Counted from the first letter of the stretch, positions 32,736-42,000 are shown. The stretch: 64,000 nucleotides of DNA from Streptomyces luteolus (GCF_029968015.1 NZ_JASCIS010000014.1:62001-126000); one strand, 5' to 3'. The notes: generated from the letters alone by a model not told the origin. Numbers and translations: made by a program.

Positions 32736-34286
32736 ATGTCTCAGGACCACACAACTCCCGTACGCACAGGGGCCGTTCTGGTCGCGGACGAGGTCACCAA
32801 GGCGTTTCCCGGTGCCCTCGCCCTCGACCGGGTGAGCTTCGCGGCGCGGGCCGGTGAGGTGCACGCGCTGATCGGGGAGAACGGCGCCGGGAAGTCCACG
32901 CTGATCAAGGTGCTGACCGGGGTGTACGCGCCGGACGCCGGCACGCTCACGTACGGCGGCGAGCCGGTGCGCTTCGGGACACCGCTGGACGCGCAGCACG
33001 CGGGGATCTCCACGATCTACCAGGAGGTCAACCTCGTCCCGCTGCTCAGCGTCGCCCGCAACCTCTTCCTCGGCCGCGAGCCGCGTACCCGGCTCGGCCT
33101 GATCGACTTCCGCCGGATGCACCGCGAGACGGACGCGGCCCTGCGGGAACTCGGCGTACGCGTGGACGTGACCCGCCCGCTGCGCTCGCTGGGCGTGGGC
33201 GCGCAGCAGATGGTGGCGCTGGCCCGCGCGGTGGCCGTGGACGCGCGGGTCGTCATCATGGACGAGCCCACATCGTCGCTCGAACCGCGCGAGGTGCGCA
33301 CCCTGTTCGGCGTGATCCGGATGCTGCGCGAGCGCGGGATCGCGGTGGTGTACGTGAGCCACCGCCTGGACGAGCTGTACGAGGTCTGCGACGCGGTGAC
33401 CGTGCTGCGCGACGGCCGCGTGGTGCACACCGGACCGCTCGCGGGCCTGGACCGGCTGCGGCTCGTCTCCCTGATGCTGGGCCGGGACATGGGCGAGGTG
33501 CGCAGCGAGGGCGCCACGAAGTTCTCCGGTGACCACGACCCGGGTACTCAACCCGTGCTGTCCGCCGAGGAGTTGAGCCTGCGGCACACCTTGCACGGGG
33601 TGAGCGTGCGGGTGCGGCCGGGTGAGGTCGTCGGCCTCGGCGGGCTGCTCGGCTCGGGGCGCAGCGAGACGGCCAAGGCCATCGCGGGCGCCCTCGCGCC
33701 GGACTCAGGACGGGTCGTCGTGGCGGGCGCGCCCGTCCGTACGGGGTCCACTCCGGCCGCGATCCGGGCGGGCATCAGCCTGCTCCCGGAGGACCGCAAG
33801 GCGGAGGGCATCGTGCCGGGCCTGTCCGTACGGGAGAACATCGCGCTGGCCGCGCTGCCCGCGCTGTCCCGGTTCGGCCTGGTGGACGAGGCGCGGATCG
33901 ACGCCGTCGTGGACACCTTCGTACGGCGCCTTCGCATCAAGGCGTCCAGTCCGCGGCAGCGGGTCGGTGAGCTGTCCGGCGGGAACCAGCAGAAGGTGCT
34001 GCTCGCGCGCTGGCTGGCGATGCAGCCGAAGGTGCTGCTACTCGACGAGCCGACGCGCGGCATCGACGTGGGCGCGAAGGCCGAAGTGCAGGGCCTGGTC
34101 GACGAGTTGGCCGCGGACGGTCTCGGGGTGCTGCTCATCTCGTCCGACATGGAGGAGCTGGTCGAGGGCTCGGACCGGGTCGTCGTCCTCAAGGACGGCG
34201 CGGTCGTCGCGGAGCTGACCGGCGCCGACGTCACCGAGGACGCCCTGCTGCACGCCATCGCCGCCACCGGGGAGGCCGCCGCATGA
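32736..34286 (+). CDS. sugar ABC transporter ATP-binding protein (YtfR type)
   Basis: This 516-residue duplicated ATPase has a first NBD with GENGAGKST, a degenerate signature region (LGVGAQQMVALARAV) and Walker B VVIMDEPTSS. The second has a weak Walker A (GLLGSGRSETA), an intact signature LSGGNQQKVLLARWL and LLLDEPTRGID. This is the standard pattern of ribose/galactofuranose importers. It starts two bases after the binding-protein stop, and its stop overlaps the first permease start (ATGA), so the operon is tightly coupled. Confidence 0.92.
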   Translation: MSQDHTTPVRTGAVLVADEVTKAFPGALALDRVSFAARAGEVHALIGENGAGKSTLIKVLTGVYAPDAGTLTYGGEPVRFGTPLDAQHAGISTIYQEVNLVPLLSVARNLFLGREPRTRLGLIDFRRMHRETDAALRELGVRVDVTRPLRSLGVGAQQMVALARAVAVDARVVIMDEPTSSLEPREVRTLFGVIRMLRERGIAVVYVSHRLDELYEVCDAVTVLRDGRVVHTGPLAGLDRLRLVSLMLGRDMGEVRSEGATKFSGDHDPGTQPVLSAEELSLRHTLHGVSVRVRPGEVVGLGGLLGSGRSETAKAIAGALAPDSGRVVVAGAPVRTGSTPAAIRAGISLLPEDRKAEGIVPGLSVRENIALAALPALSRFGLVDEARIDAVVDTFVRRLRIKASSPRQRVGELSGGNQQKVLLARWLAMQPKVLLLDEPTRGIDVGAKAEVQGLVDELAADGLGVLLISSDMEELVEGSDRVVVLKDGAVVAELTGADVTEDALLHAIAATGEAAA

Positions 34287-35245
34287 CCGAACTCTCGTTG
34301 CGCGGCGCCGAGTTGGACAAGACGCGGATGGTGCGCCTGCTGCAGGACTACGGGGTGTACGCAGGCGTCGTCGTGCTGTTCCTGGTCAATGTGGTGGTGA
34401 CCCCGAACTTCGTCTCCGCGGAGAACTTCCGCACCCAGGCCGTGCAGGTCGCGCCCGTCCTGATCGTGGCGCTCGGCATGGCACTCGCGATCGGCAGCGA
34501 GGGCGTCGACCTGTCGGTGGGCTCGGTGATGGCCCTGTCCACCTCGCTGATCTCGCTGTATCTCGGATACGGGCCGTGGATCGCGATCCTCGTCGCGGTG
34601 CTCGGCGGCATGCTCGTGGGCCTCGCGAACGGCTCGCTGATCGCGTTCGTCGGGGTCCAACCCATCGTCGCCACCCTGGCGTTGATGGTCGCGGGGCGCG
34701 GGCTCGCGCTCGTCCTGCTGCCACAGCTCAAGGACATACGCGACCCGGGCATGGCCGCACTCGGCTCGGGCGGTGTGCTCGGCATCCCGTATCTCGCGCT
34801 GATCGCGGCGGCGCTCGCGGTGGCCGTGGCGTTCGTAGTGCGCCGCACCACGTTCGGGCGGCGCCTCCTCGCCATCGGCGACAGCCGGCCCGCCGCGCAG
34901 CTCGCGGGCCTTCCGGTGCGCCGGGTGCTGATCGGGGCGTACGTGCTCTCGGGCGCCCTCGCCGCACTGGCCGGCGTTCTGGCCACGGCCCGGCTGACCG
35001 CGAGCGATCCGACCTCGCTCGGCACGCTGATGGAACTGTCGGCGATCACCGCGGTGGTGGTCGGCGGGACCCCGCTCAGCGGTGGCCGGGTGCGCATCGG
35101 CGGCACCGTCGCGGGCGCCGTCCTGATCCAGCTGCTCACCGCCACGCTCATCAAGCACGACCTGCCGCCGTCCTGGACCCAGATCGCCCAGGCCGTCGTG
35201 ATCGTCGCCGCCGTGTACGCGGCGCGGGAACGGGGGAAGCGATGA
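34283..35245 (+). CDS. sugar ABC transporter permease 1 (YtfT type)
   Basis: This RbsC-like permease of 320 residues has eight to ten membrane segments. It shows ALGMALAIGSEGVDLSVGSVMAL and the GTPLSGGRVRIGGTVAGAVLIQLL motif near the C-terminus. It pairs with a second, different permease downstream, which is the arrangement of YtfT/YjfF rather than of single-permease ribose systems. The last codons GGGGGAAGCGATGA recur exactly at the end of the mini-ORF that follows. Confidence 0.9.
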   Translation: MTELSLRGAELDKTRMVRLLQDYGVYAGVVVLFLVNVVVTPNFVSAENFRTQAVQVAPVLIVALGMALAIGSEGVDLSVGSVMALSTSLISLYLGYGPWIAILVAVLGGMLVGLANGSLIAFVGVQPIVATLALMVAGRGLALVLLPQLKDIRDPGMAALGSGGVLGIPYLALIAAALAVAVAFVVRRTTFGRRLLAIGDSRPAAQLAGLPVRRVLIGAYVLSGALAALAGVLATARLTASDPTSLGTLMELSAITAVVVGGTPLSGGRVRIGGTVAGAVLIQLLTATLIKHDLPPSWTQIAQAVVIVAAVYAARERGKR

Positions 35246-35298
35246 AGCGGGGGACGCCCGATGATTCGGGGGACGCCATGAATCGGGGGAAGCGATGA
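35242..35298 (+). CDS. 18-codon mini-ORF bridging two permease genes
   Basis: The frame ATG at 35242 to TGA at 35298 overlaps the permease-1 stop by ATGA and the permease-2 start by ATGA. It encodes MKRGTPDDSGDAMNRGKR, whose end copies the RGKR end of permease 1. The 15-base junction CGGGGGAAGCGATGA at 35231-35245 is repeated exactly at 35284-35298, so the mini-ORF probably arose by duplication of the coupling site. It may serve as a translational relay keeping the two permeases in step. Expression is inferred only. Confidence 0.5.
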   Translation: MKRGTPDDSGDAMNRGKR

Positions 35299-36317
35299 CC
35301 GCCACCCGCACGGAGACCACCGTGGCCGGTCCCCTCGCCGACGACGAACCGCTGGGCGCGAGCCGCGGCGAACGGCTCACCGCCCTCGCCCAGCAACACG
35401 GCGCGCTCGTCGCCCTGTTGGCGCTCTCCGCGGTCGCGAGCGTCGGCTTCGACTCGTTCCTGACCGGCGACAACCTGGAGAACATGGCGGTGTCCTCGGC
35501 GTTCCTCGCCGTGGTCGCGCTCGGCATGACCTTCGTCATCGTCACCGGCGGCATCGACCTGTCGGTGGGCTCCCTGTTCGCGCTCGGCGGGGTACTCGCG
35601 GCCTGGGGTTCGCAGTACGGCACGCTCGTCGCGCTCGCCCTGCCGCTCGCGGTGTGCGGGCTCATCGGCCTGGTCAACGGGCTGCTGATCGCGCGGGCCC
35701 GGCTCGCCCCGTTCATCGTCACGCTCGCGGCGATGCTGCTCGCGCGCGGCGTCCTGCTCGCGGTCACCGACGAGGGCTCCACCACGTATCTCGTCGACGA
35801 GTCCGCGTTCTTCGCCCGCCTCGGCCAGGAGAAGCTGCTCGGCGTCGGCCTGCCGGTGTGGATCACGGCCCTGCTGTTCGTCGCGGGCGCCGTTGTGCTG
35901 CGCCGCACGCGCTTCGGGCAGTACGTGTACGCGGTGGGCGGCAACGAGGACGCGGCGGCACTGATGGGCGCGCCCGTGGCCCGTACGAAGGTCGCCGTCT
36001 ACACGCTGTCGGGGCTGTGCGCGGGCTTCGCCGGAGCGCTGAACGCGGCCTGGCTGGTGTCGGGCGTGACGATCCTCGGCAGCGGCATGGAGCTGGAGGC
36101 GATCGCGGCCGTGGTGATCGGCGGGACGCTGCTCTCTGGCGGCTTCGGCTTCATCAGCGGCTCGCTGGTCGGGGTGCTGCTCCTGAAGGTGATCCAGAAC
36201 GTCATCAACCAGATCGGTTCGCTGGATTCTGCTTACCAGCAGGTGGTGAGCGGGGGGTTCCTGGCGCTGGTGGTGGTCGCGCAGACGTGGTTGGGGCGGA
36301 GGCGGAGGATGGTGTAG
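35295..36317 (+). CDS. sugar ABC transporter permease 2 (YjfF type)
   Basis: This 340-residue RbsC-like permease has a longer hydrophilic start than permease 1. Conserved blocks include ALGMTFVIVTGGIDLSVGSLFAL, RTRFGQYVYAVGGNEDAAALMG and GGTLLSGGFGFISGSLVGVLLLKVIQNVIN. RTRFG...AVGGNE..A is shared with YjfF. It is the last gene of the operon and is followed directly by the long intergenic inverted repeat at 36337-36558, which should terminate transcription. Confidence 0.9.
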   Translation: MTATRTETTVAGPLADDEPLGASRGERLTALAQQHGALVALLALSAVASVGFDSFLTGDNLENMAVSSAFLAVVALGMTFVIVTGGIDLSVGSLFALGGVLAAWGSQYGTLVALALPLAVCGLIGLVNGLLIARARLAPFIVTLAAMLLARGVLLAVTDEGSTTYLVDESAFFARLGQEKLLGVGLPVWITALLFVAGAVVLRRTRFGQYVYAVGGNEDAAALMGAPVARTKVAVYTLSGLCAGFAGALNAAWLVSGVTILGSGMELEAIAAVVIGGTLLSGGFGFISGSLVGVLLLKVIQNVINQIGSLDSAYQQVVSGGFLALVVVAQTWLGRRRRMV

Positions 36318-36336
36318 GGGTTCGGCGGGCCGATCT

Positions 36337-36558
36337 ATCCCCTCCCCGCCCCTTCCCGAAAGCTTGCAGCAGCTTCGGGGGCTGCGCCCCCGGACCCCGG
36401 GCTTCGTCGTTCGTCTGCGGCGCCATCGTGGCTGGTCGCGCAGTTCCCCGCGCCCCTGTCGGGGCACGTGAATTCAGCCCCTCCGGCGATTGAGGAGCGG
36501 GGTCCGGGGCGGAGCCCCGAAGCTCCGCAGGATTTCGGGAAGGGGCGGGGAGGGGAGA
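36337..36558. repeat. long GC-rich intergenic inverted repeat (same family as 203-357)
   Basis: Arms of about 60 bases (36337-36396 and 36499-36558) are near-perfect complements, with TCCCCTCCCCGCCCCTTCCC at the outer ends. The loop carries CCGCGCCCCTGTCGGGG and AGCCCCTCCGGCGATTGAGGAG. The right arm matches 203-275 of the first copy almost base for base in reverse complement. It lies between convergent genes. Confidence 0.85.
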
Positions 36559-36560
36559 AA

Positions 36561-37256
36561 TCAGCTCGGCGGGCGGTCGAAGCAGCAGTCGCCGCACACT
36601 CCCCCACCCGGGCAGCGGTAGTAGAGGCAGCAGCTGCGGCGCCGGAAGCTCGGGGGCTCAGAGCCGGTGTCGAGGGTGCCCGTGCCGGAAAGCTCCGGGC
36701 GGCGGAACAGAACCAGGCCCAAGTCGAGGGCGCGGCCCGCGACCTCGGGACGGCCCTCACGCAGCGCCCAGATGTGCAGCTCCCGCACCGCCCCCGCAAG
36801 CGCAGAGCCCGCGTTGCCCCACAACAGTGGCCCCGCGATCCGGTGCCGGCGGCGCAGCGCAGCGCCCAGCGGGGCAAGGTGCCCGTCGACGACGCTCCCG
36901 GCGAGCGCGTCGAGCGGCAGCGTGCGCACCTCGTCCAGCCACAGGTCGTCCGGGCTCGTACCGTCCGGGTCCCAGCACAGCCGCGCCGGGTCGAGGTCCA
37001 GGGCCCGGCCGTACAGCGCGGCGGCCCCGAGGCTCACGGACCAGAGGCGCGCGGCGAGCCCCAACTGGGCCACGGACACGCCGATCCGCGCCTCCGGCGC
37101 CCCGAGCCGCGCGGTCACTTTGTCGACACGGAGTGCGAGCGGGTCCGGGGCGCCTGCCTCCTCCCCGTACACCCGTGCCAGCGGAACGGCAGCCGCCGGC
37201 CGTCCCGTACGCAAGGCGAAGAAGCCGCCGACGGAGCTGAGCAGTCGAAGATCCAC
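36561..37256 (-). CDS. (2Fe-2S) protein of the FhuF ferric-siderophore reductase type
   Basis: In this 231-residue protein the C-terminal RRRSCCLYYRCPGGGVCGDC carries the four-cysteine pattern of FhuF-like iron reductases, which hold an unusual [2Fe-2S] cluster and release iron from siderophores. The rest is a helical FhuF-type fold with PLLWGNAGSALAGA. The GTG at 37256 was chosen for homologous length; a start near 37316 is also open, and no strong ribosome site decides. It is transcribed toward the repeat element. No siderophore genes are adjacent. Confidence 0.78.
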   Translation of the reverse strand: MDLRLLSSVGGFFALRTGRPAAAVPLARVYGEEAGAPDPLALRVDKVTARLGAPEARIGVSVAQLGLAARLWSVSLGAAALYGRALDLDPARLCWDPDGTSPDDLWLDEVRTLPLDALAGSVVDGHLAPLGAALRRRHRIAGPLLWGNAGSALAGAVRELHIWALREGRPEVAGRALDLGLVLFRRPELSGTGTLDTGSEPPSFRRRSCCLYYRCPGGGVCGDCCFDRPPS

Positions 37257-37471
37257 CGCCCCATGATGACGGGCTCCGGCACAGGCACGGCCATGGGTCT
37301 GGCCAAGGATCACCACCCCCGGTTGGACGCGGGCGAGGGGTGTACTCCATCGGCAGTACGAGGGAATGCCTGCTCAGGGACGACGACGTAGCGGAATGTC
37401 CGCGTCATCGTGGACGTTATGGAAGGCGACCGTTCACCGCACGAGCCGCAGGATCTGGCAAGGAGGCGCCG

Positions 37472-38467
37472 ATGAGCGCCCTCGTACTGGCAGTGCTGCT
37501 CTCGCTCGTGTCCGCCGTCGCCTACGCGGGCGGGGCGATCGTCCAGGAGCGCGTGGCGGTCACCGACACCCACACGTACGCCCCGGTGCGCCGGCCCGGC
37601 TGGTGGATCGCCGTCGGCCTGAACGGTCTGGGCGCCGCCCTGCACGTGGCGGCGCTCGCGTTCGGTCCGCTCAGCCTGGTGCAGCCGCTGGGCGCCCTGA
37701 CCATCGTGTTCGCGCTGCCGATGGCGGCCCTCTTCGTCGGCCGCGGGGCCGGGCCGACCGCCTGGCGCGGTGCGGTCCTCGCCACCGTGGGCCTCGCCGG
37801 GCTCCTCTCGCTCGCCGGGAACGCCGGGTCGGACTCCCTGGCCGGGCCGGAGCGGCTGTCGCTCGCCCTGGTGACGTTCGGGTCGGTCGCCGCCCTGATG
37901 GCTGCCGCGCGGGCGGCGACGCGCATCCCGGTGATGCGCAGCCTGCTGCTCGCGACGGCCTCGGGCATCTCGTTCGGCATCGCCTCCGTGTTCACGAAGA
38001 CGGTCACCGTGGACCTGACCTCGGGCGCGGGCCTGACAGGCGCGTCGAGCCTGCTCGTGATCGCGGTCCTCGCGACCGGCGGACTGCTGCTCTCGCAGGC
38101 CGCGTACCGGGGCGCGGGCCTCGCGGTCCCGCTCGCGGTCGTGACGGTGGTGAACCCGGTGGTCGCCGCGACCGTCGGCCTGACACTGTTCGGCGAGTCG
38201 TTCCGGTACGGCACGGCGGGGGCGGTCGGCGCGCTGCTCTTCGGCGCCGTGGCGGCGGGCGGCCTGGTCATGCTGACGACGGAGCGCATCCACCGCACGG
38301 GCACCGCGCACGCCCCCGCGCCGCCTCTGCCCCTGGTGCCGAACGACCCGGCGGCCCTCGACGGCCTGGGCGACCTGGACCCGGCGGAGCTGCGGCGCCT
38401 CGAAGAGATCCCGGACCAGCCGCCCGGCGCGGGCGACCGGCACTTCTGGCACCGCGTGCGGTCGTGA
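37472..38467 (+). CDS. DMT-superfamily transporter
   Basis: This 331-residue membrane protein has about nine or ten hydrophobic segments in two EamA-like halves. LVSAVAYAGGAIVQERVA opens the first half, and VTVVNPVVAATVGLTLFGE marks the second. A hydrophilic acidic tail of about 60 residues follows. An AAGGAGG site precedes the ATG by seven bases. It resembles the Streptomyces DMT proteins annotated as drug/metabolite or magnesium-type transporters, but the substrate is unknown. It converges on the Rpf-like gene with 15 bases between. Confidence 0.85.
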   Translation: MSALVLAVLLSLVSAVAYAGGAIVQERVAVTDTHTYAPVRRPGWWIAVGLNGLGAALHVAALAFGPLSLVQPLGALTIVFALPMAALFVGRGAGPTAWRGAVLATVGLAGLLSLAGNAGSDSLAGPERLSLALVTFGSVAALMAAARAATRIPVMRSLLLATASGISFGIASVFTKTVTVDLTSGAGLTGASSLLVIAVLATGGLLLSQAAYRGAGLAVPLAVVTVVNPVVAATVGLTLFGESFRYGTAGAVGALLFGAVAAGGLVMLTTERIHRTGTAHAPAPPLPLVPNDPAALDGLGDLDPAELRRLEEIPDQPPGAGDRHFWHRVRS

Positions 38468-38482
38468 AGCGAGGAGAGGGTC

Positions 38483-39724
<1,242 letters not shown>

Positions 39725-39789
39725 TCAAGCCACGTTCTCGTAGGGGGACATGTCCGTGTTCCCCCGGAAGTGTCGAGCGCCGCCAACGT

Positions 39790-39809
39790 AGGCGCCGCCG
39801 ACGGCGCCT
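39790..39809. terminator. short terminator hairpin
   Basis: AGGCGCCG and CGGCGCCT form an eight-base-pair stem with a four-base loop just after the esterase gene and before the Rpf-like gene, both on the minus strand. Confidence 0.6.
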
Positions 39810-39823
39810 GACAAGAGGTCGGC

Positions 39824-40801
39824 TCACGGAGCAGTCAAGTACCTTGGGAGCCAACGCAGTTGTGCGGCCTGCTGGTAGGGTCCGCCGCCCTCGTGCTCGT
39901 TGAACTCGTACACCTCGATCGACTTGTCCTCGCCCGCGTACGCGTTGAACGCGCCGAACACCGTTGACGGCGGGCAGGTCATATCCCGCAGCGCGACCGA
40001 GAACAGCGCGGGGGCCTGCGCGCGGGCCGCGAAGTGCACGCCGTCGAAGTAGGACAGCGTACGGAAGACCGCGTCCCCGCCGAGCCTGCGGGACTTGAGG
40101 TAGAGGGCGATCTCGCTGTACGGCGGGTTGTCGGTGAGGCTCGCGGCGCGCGGGAAGTCGCAGAGGAACGGCACGTCCGGCAGGACCGCCGCGAGGTCGG
40201 GGACGAGCCCGCTCACCGCGATCGAGATGCCGCCGCCCTGGCTGCCCCCGGCGACGGCGACGCGCGCGGCGTCCACCAGCGGGTGCGAGCGGGCGGCCTC
40301 CACGGCGCGCACGGCGTCGGTGAACACCCGCCGGTAGTAGTAGGTGTGCGGGTCCTCGACGCCGCGCGTCATGAAGCCGGGGTAGGCGGGTGAACTGCCC
40401 ACCGGATCAGGGGTGTCGCCCTGCGCCCAGCCGCCGCTGCCCTGCCCGCGCGTGTCCATCACGAAGTGCGCGAACCCGGCGGTGGCCCACAGCAGATGCA
40501 TGTGCGGCAGGCCGCGCCCGCCCCCGTACCCGATGTACTCGACCACCGCGGGCAGCGGTCCCTCGGCGTCGGCGGGCAGGATCAGCCAGCCCTTCACGGG
40601 GTGGCCGCCGAAGCCCGCGTACGTGACGTCGAGGACCCGCACCCCGGCGAGCGGCACCTCGACCGGCTCGAACCGTGCCGCCAGATCGTGCTCGCGCGCC
40701 TCGGCCAGCGTCTTCAGCCAGAACTCGTCGAAGTCGTCCGGCGCGGGGTGCTCCGGGTGGTACGTGCGCAGCTGGTCGAGCGGCAGATCGAACAACGCCA
40801 T
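39824..40801 (-). CDS. acetylxylan esterase / cephalosporin-C deacetylase family esterase
   Basis: This 325-residue alpha/beta-hydrolase of carbohydrate esterase family 7 type has the nucleophile serine in VAVAGGSQGGG. The RGQGSGGWAQGDTPDP motif is diagnostic of this family, and the late histidine lies in YEFNEHEGGG. It lacks a signal peptide, as is usual for CE7 enzymes, and would deacetylate imported short xylo-oligosaccharides or related acetylated sugars. Start ATG 40801 is the family start; an in-frame upstream start at 40864 would add residues of no family. Its upstream neighbour is a decayed gene. Confidence 0.9.
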   Translation of the reverse strand: MALFDLPLDQLRTYHPEHPAPDDFDEFWLKTLAEAREHDLAARFEPVEVPLAGVRVLDVTYAGFGGHPVKGWLILPADAEGPLPAVVEYIGYGGGRGLPHMHLLWATAGFAHFVMDTRGQGSGGWAQGDTPDPVGSSPAYPGFMTRGVEDPHTYYYRRVFTDAVRAVEAARSHPLVDAARVAVAGGSQGGGISIAVSGLVPDLAAVLPDVPFLCDFPRAASLTDNPPYSEIALYLKSRRLGGDAVFRTLSYFDGVHFAARAQAPALFSVALRDMTCPPSTVFGAFNAYAGEDKSIEVYEFNEHEGGGPYQQAAQLRWLPRYLTAP

Positions 40802-40870
40802 GAGCGGCAGTCCCCTCTGACTCGGCTTCTCAGACTCGGCTTCGTCCCTGACGCGTCGCAGCATGTCCGA

Positions 40871-41110
40871 TTACGGGGCGCGTGGCCAGAGCCCCGCCTC
40901 CAGGCCCTTCATCACCGGGTCGGTCCAGGTGGCGGTGGCCGCGAGGGGGTCCGCGAGGCCGAGGGAGAGCAGGATCTCGGTGGTTCCCTGGTTGAGGGAG
41001 ACGGCGTGCCGGGGCGCGCTCTTCAGGGTCACCTGGTGGCCGCAGTTGTCGAGGGTGCGTGGGTAGCCCTTGGCGGTCGCCTTCCCCGTGGAGGCCGCGT
41101 CACCGCCCGC
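40871..41110 (-). pseudogene. truncated cobalamin/siderophore ABC binding-protein gene
   Basis: About 80 codons read GYPRTLDNCGHQVTLKSAP, then VSLNQGTTEILLSLGLADPL and TATWTDPVMKGLEA. This is the N-terminal mature part of a TroA/BtuF-type binding protein. No signal peptide or ribosome site precedes it, and the homology stops at LEA before a stop codon, roughly a quarter into the normal length. The remnant of a cobalamin riboswitch lies directly upstream, which identifies the lost gene as a B12-regulated importer component. Confidence 0.75.
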
Positions 41111-41125
41111 GACCGGAACGGACCT

Positions 41126-41300
41126 CCGGGAAGGCGCTCCGTCCGGGCGAACCCGAGTCCGAAGACCTGCCAGCGACCGGCCCGTGCAGCCCAGTGGCGT
41201 CAAGTGCCCCGCCCGTCCCCCTCACCGCTGCGCGTCAGTTCCGGATTCGCACCGGATTCCCTGGCCTCGGATGTGGCTCGACTGGCCCCGGCACGCTACC
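41126..41300 (-). ncRNA. rearranged cobalamin riboswitch remnant
   Basis: On the minus strand, 41261-41221 reads GGGAATCCGGTGCGAATCCG, continues with GAACTGACGCGCAGCGGTGAG, and 41198-41191 reads GCCACTGG; these are the conserved 5' and central parts of the aptamer. The expected following parts, GGGAAGGCG and the B12 box GAGTCCGAAGACCTGCC, are present only on the plus strand (41128-41136 and 41155-41171). The block of about 45 bases is therefore in reverse orientation, and the RNA can hardly fold or bind normally. Confidence 0.75.
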
Positions 41301-41368
41301 AAGCGCGCCCGGTGGGCCCGTCGCTGGGGCTTCCACCAGGCGCGACTACGCGAGGATCGAGGCCGGGT

Positions 41369-41467
41369 CCGTCGTCCCGGATCATCCGACGCCGGATCGC
41401 TCCGTCGTCCCGGATCATCCGACACCGGATCGGTCCGTCGACCCGGATCATCCGCTACGGGAACCGG
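41369..41467. repeat. 33-bp tandem repeat, three units
   Basis: Units start at 41369, 41402 and 41435 with CCGTCGTCCCGGATCATCCG. The first two differ at two positions only, and the third is diverged at its end. They lie downstream of the proline-rich gene, between it and the riboswitch remnant. No further function is visible in 41301-41368. Confidence 0.85.
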
Positions 41468-41482
41468 TCCGTCGGCACCCTC

Positions 41483-41502
41483 CCGATCCGCTAGCGGATC
41501 GG
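41483..41502. terminator. 20-bp perfect palindrome over a stop codon
   Basis: CCGATCCGCTAGCGGATCGG is fully self-complementary and contains the TAG of the proline-rich gene. A loop-free palindrome is a poor hairpin but could pause transcription or bind a dimeric protein. Confidence 0.5.
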
Positions 41503-41712
41503 CCCCGGCTGCGGTTCCGGTTCCGGGACCGGGTCGGGCCCCGGCGGCTTCGGGACCGGGGACGGCGACGGCTCGGGCGGCCCCGGCTGGGGCTGCGGGT
41601 CCGGGACCGGGGACGGGAAGGGATCGGGCCGGTCCGGGCCTGGTCCTGGGCCTGGCGGCACGGGTCCCGGTGTCGGAGCGGGAGGTACGGGGTCGGGGTT
41701 GGGATGTGTCAT
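41491..41712 (-). CDS. 73-residue proline-rich protein
   Basis: The ATG at 41712 is preceded by AGGAGGA at an ideal distance, strong evidence that it is translated. The product is nearly all Pro, Gly, Asp, Glu, Ser and Val in short PxPxP units (for example PAPTPGPVPPGPGPGPD), without a signal peptide or membrane segment. No fold or family can be claimed. Similar proline-rich products are found as leftover linkers of larger proteins, and the flanking sequence is decayed, so it may itself be a remnant that kept its start. Confidence 0.5.
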   Translation of the reverse strand: MTHPNPDPVPPAPTPGPVPPGPGPGPDRPDPFPSPVPDPQPQPGPPEPSPSPVPKPPGPDPVPEPEPQPGPIR

Positions 41713-42000
41713 GGGGAACTCCTCCTAGGCCACGCGTTCCCTCGTACGGCGGGTCCACGCCTGCGGATCCCCGGGTGCGGGCGGCGGGCGGCCGGTGTGC
41801 GGGCGGCGCGCGGCGGGCGTGGGGCGGGCGGGCTGCGCCACAAGCAACCCTGTGCGCCCGGCGCCCACCGCGCAACAGCAGCGGACGCGCACCGAAGTCA
41901 GCGGCCGGTCGGCCCGCCGCACCGGCGGGGAGCGGCCGGTCAGCCCGTCACGCGCCGCAGCCGCAGCCGCAGCACGGGATGTCCCGCGAGGTCTTCTGTT
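41713..42000. other. gene-poor intergenic stretch
   Basis: Open frames here are low complexity and lack ribosome sites. The first bases carry the ribosome site of the proline-rich gene; nothing else could be supported. Confidence 0.4.

Noticed and set aside
27505..32754. Open frame of 1749 codons on the minus strand
   Set aside because: Only the part up to the GTG at 30126, which has a signal peptide and ribosome site, matches a protein family. The rest is antisense to the LacI and binding-protein genes.
41128..41171. Independent plus-strand cobalamin riboswitch
   Set aside because: Only the GGGAAGGC and B12-box part is present; the required upstream aptamer half is missing on that strand, and no plus-strand gene follows.
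41222..41875. 217-codon minus-strand ORF overlapping the proline-rich gene
   Set aside because: It lacks a ribosome site and its residues are Arg/Pro/Ala-rich. The shorter ORF in another frame has the strong AGGAGGA site.
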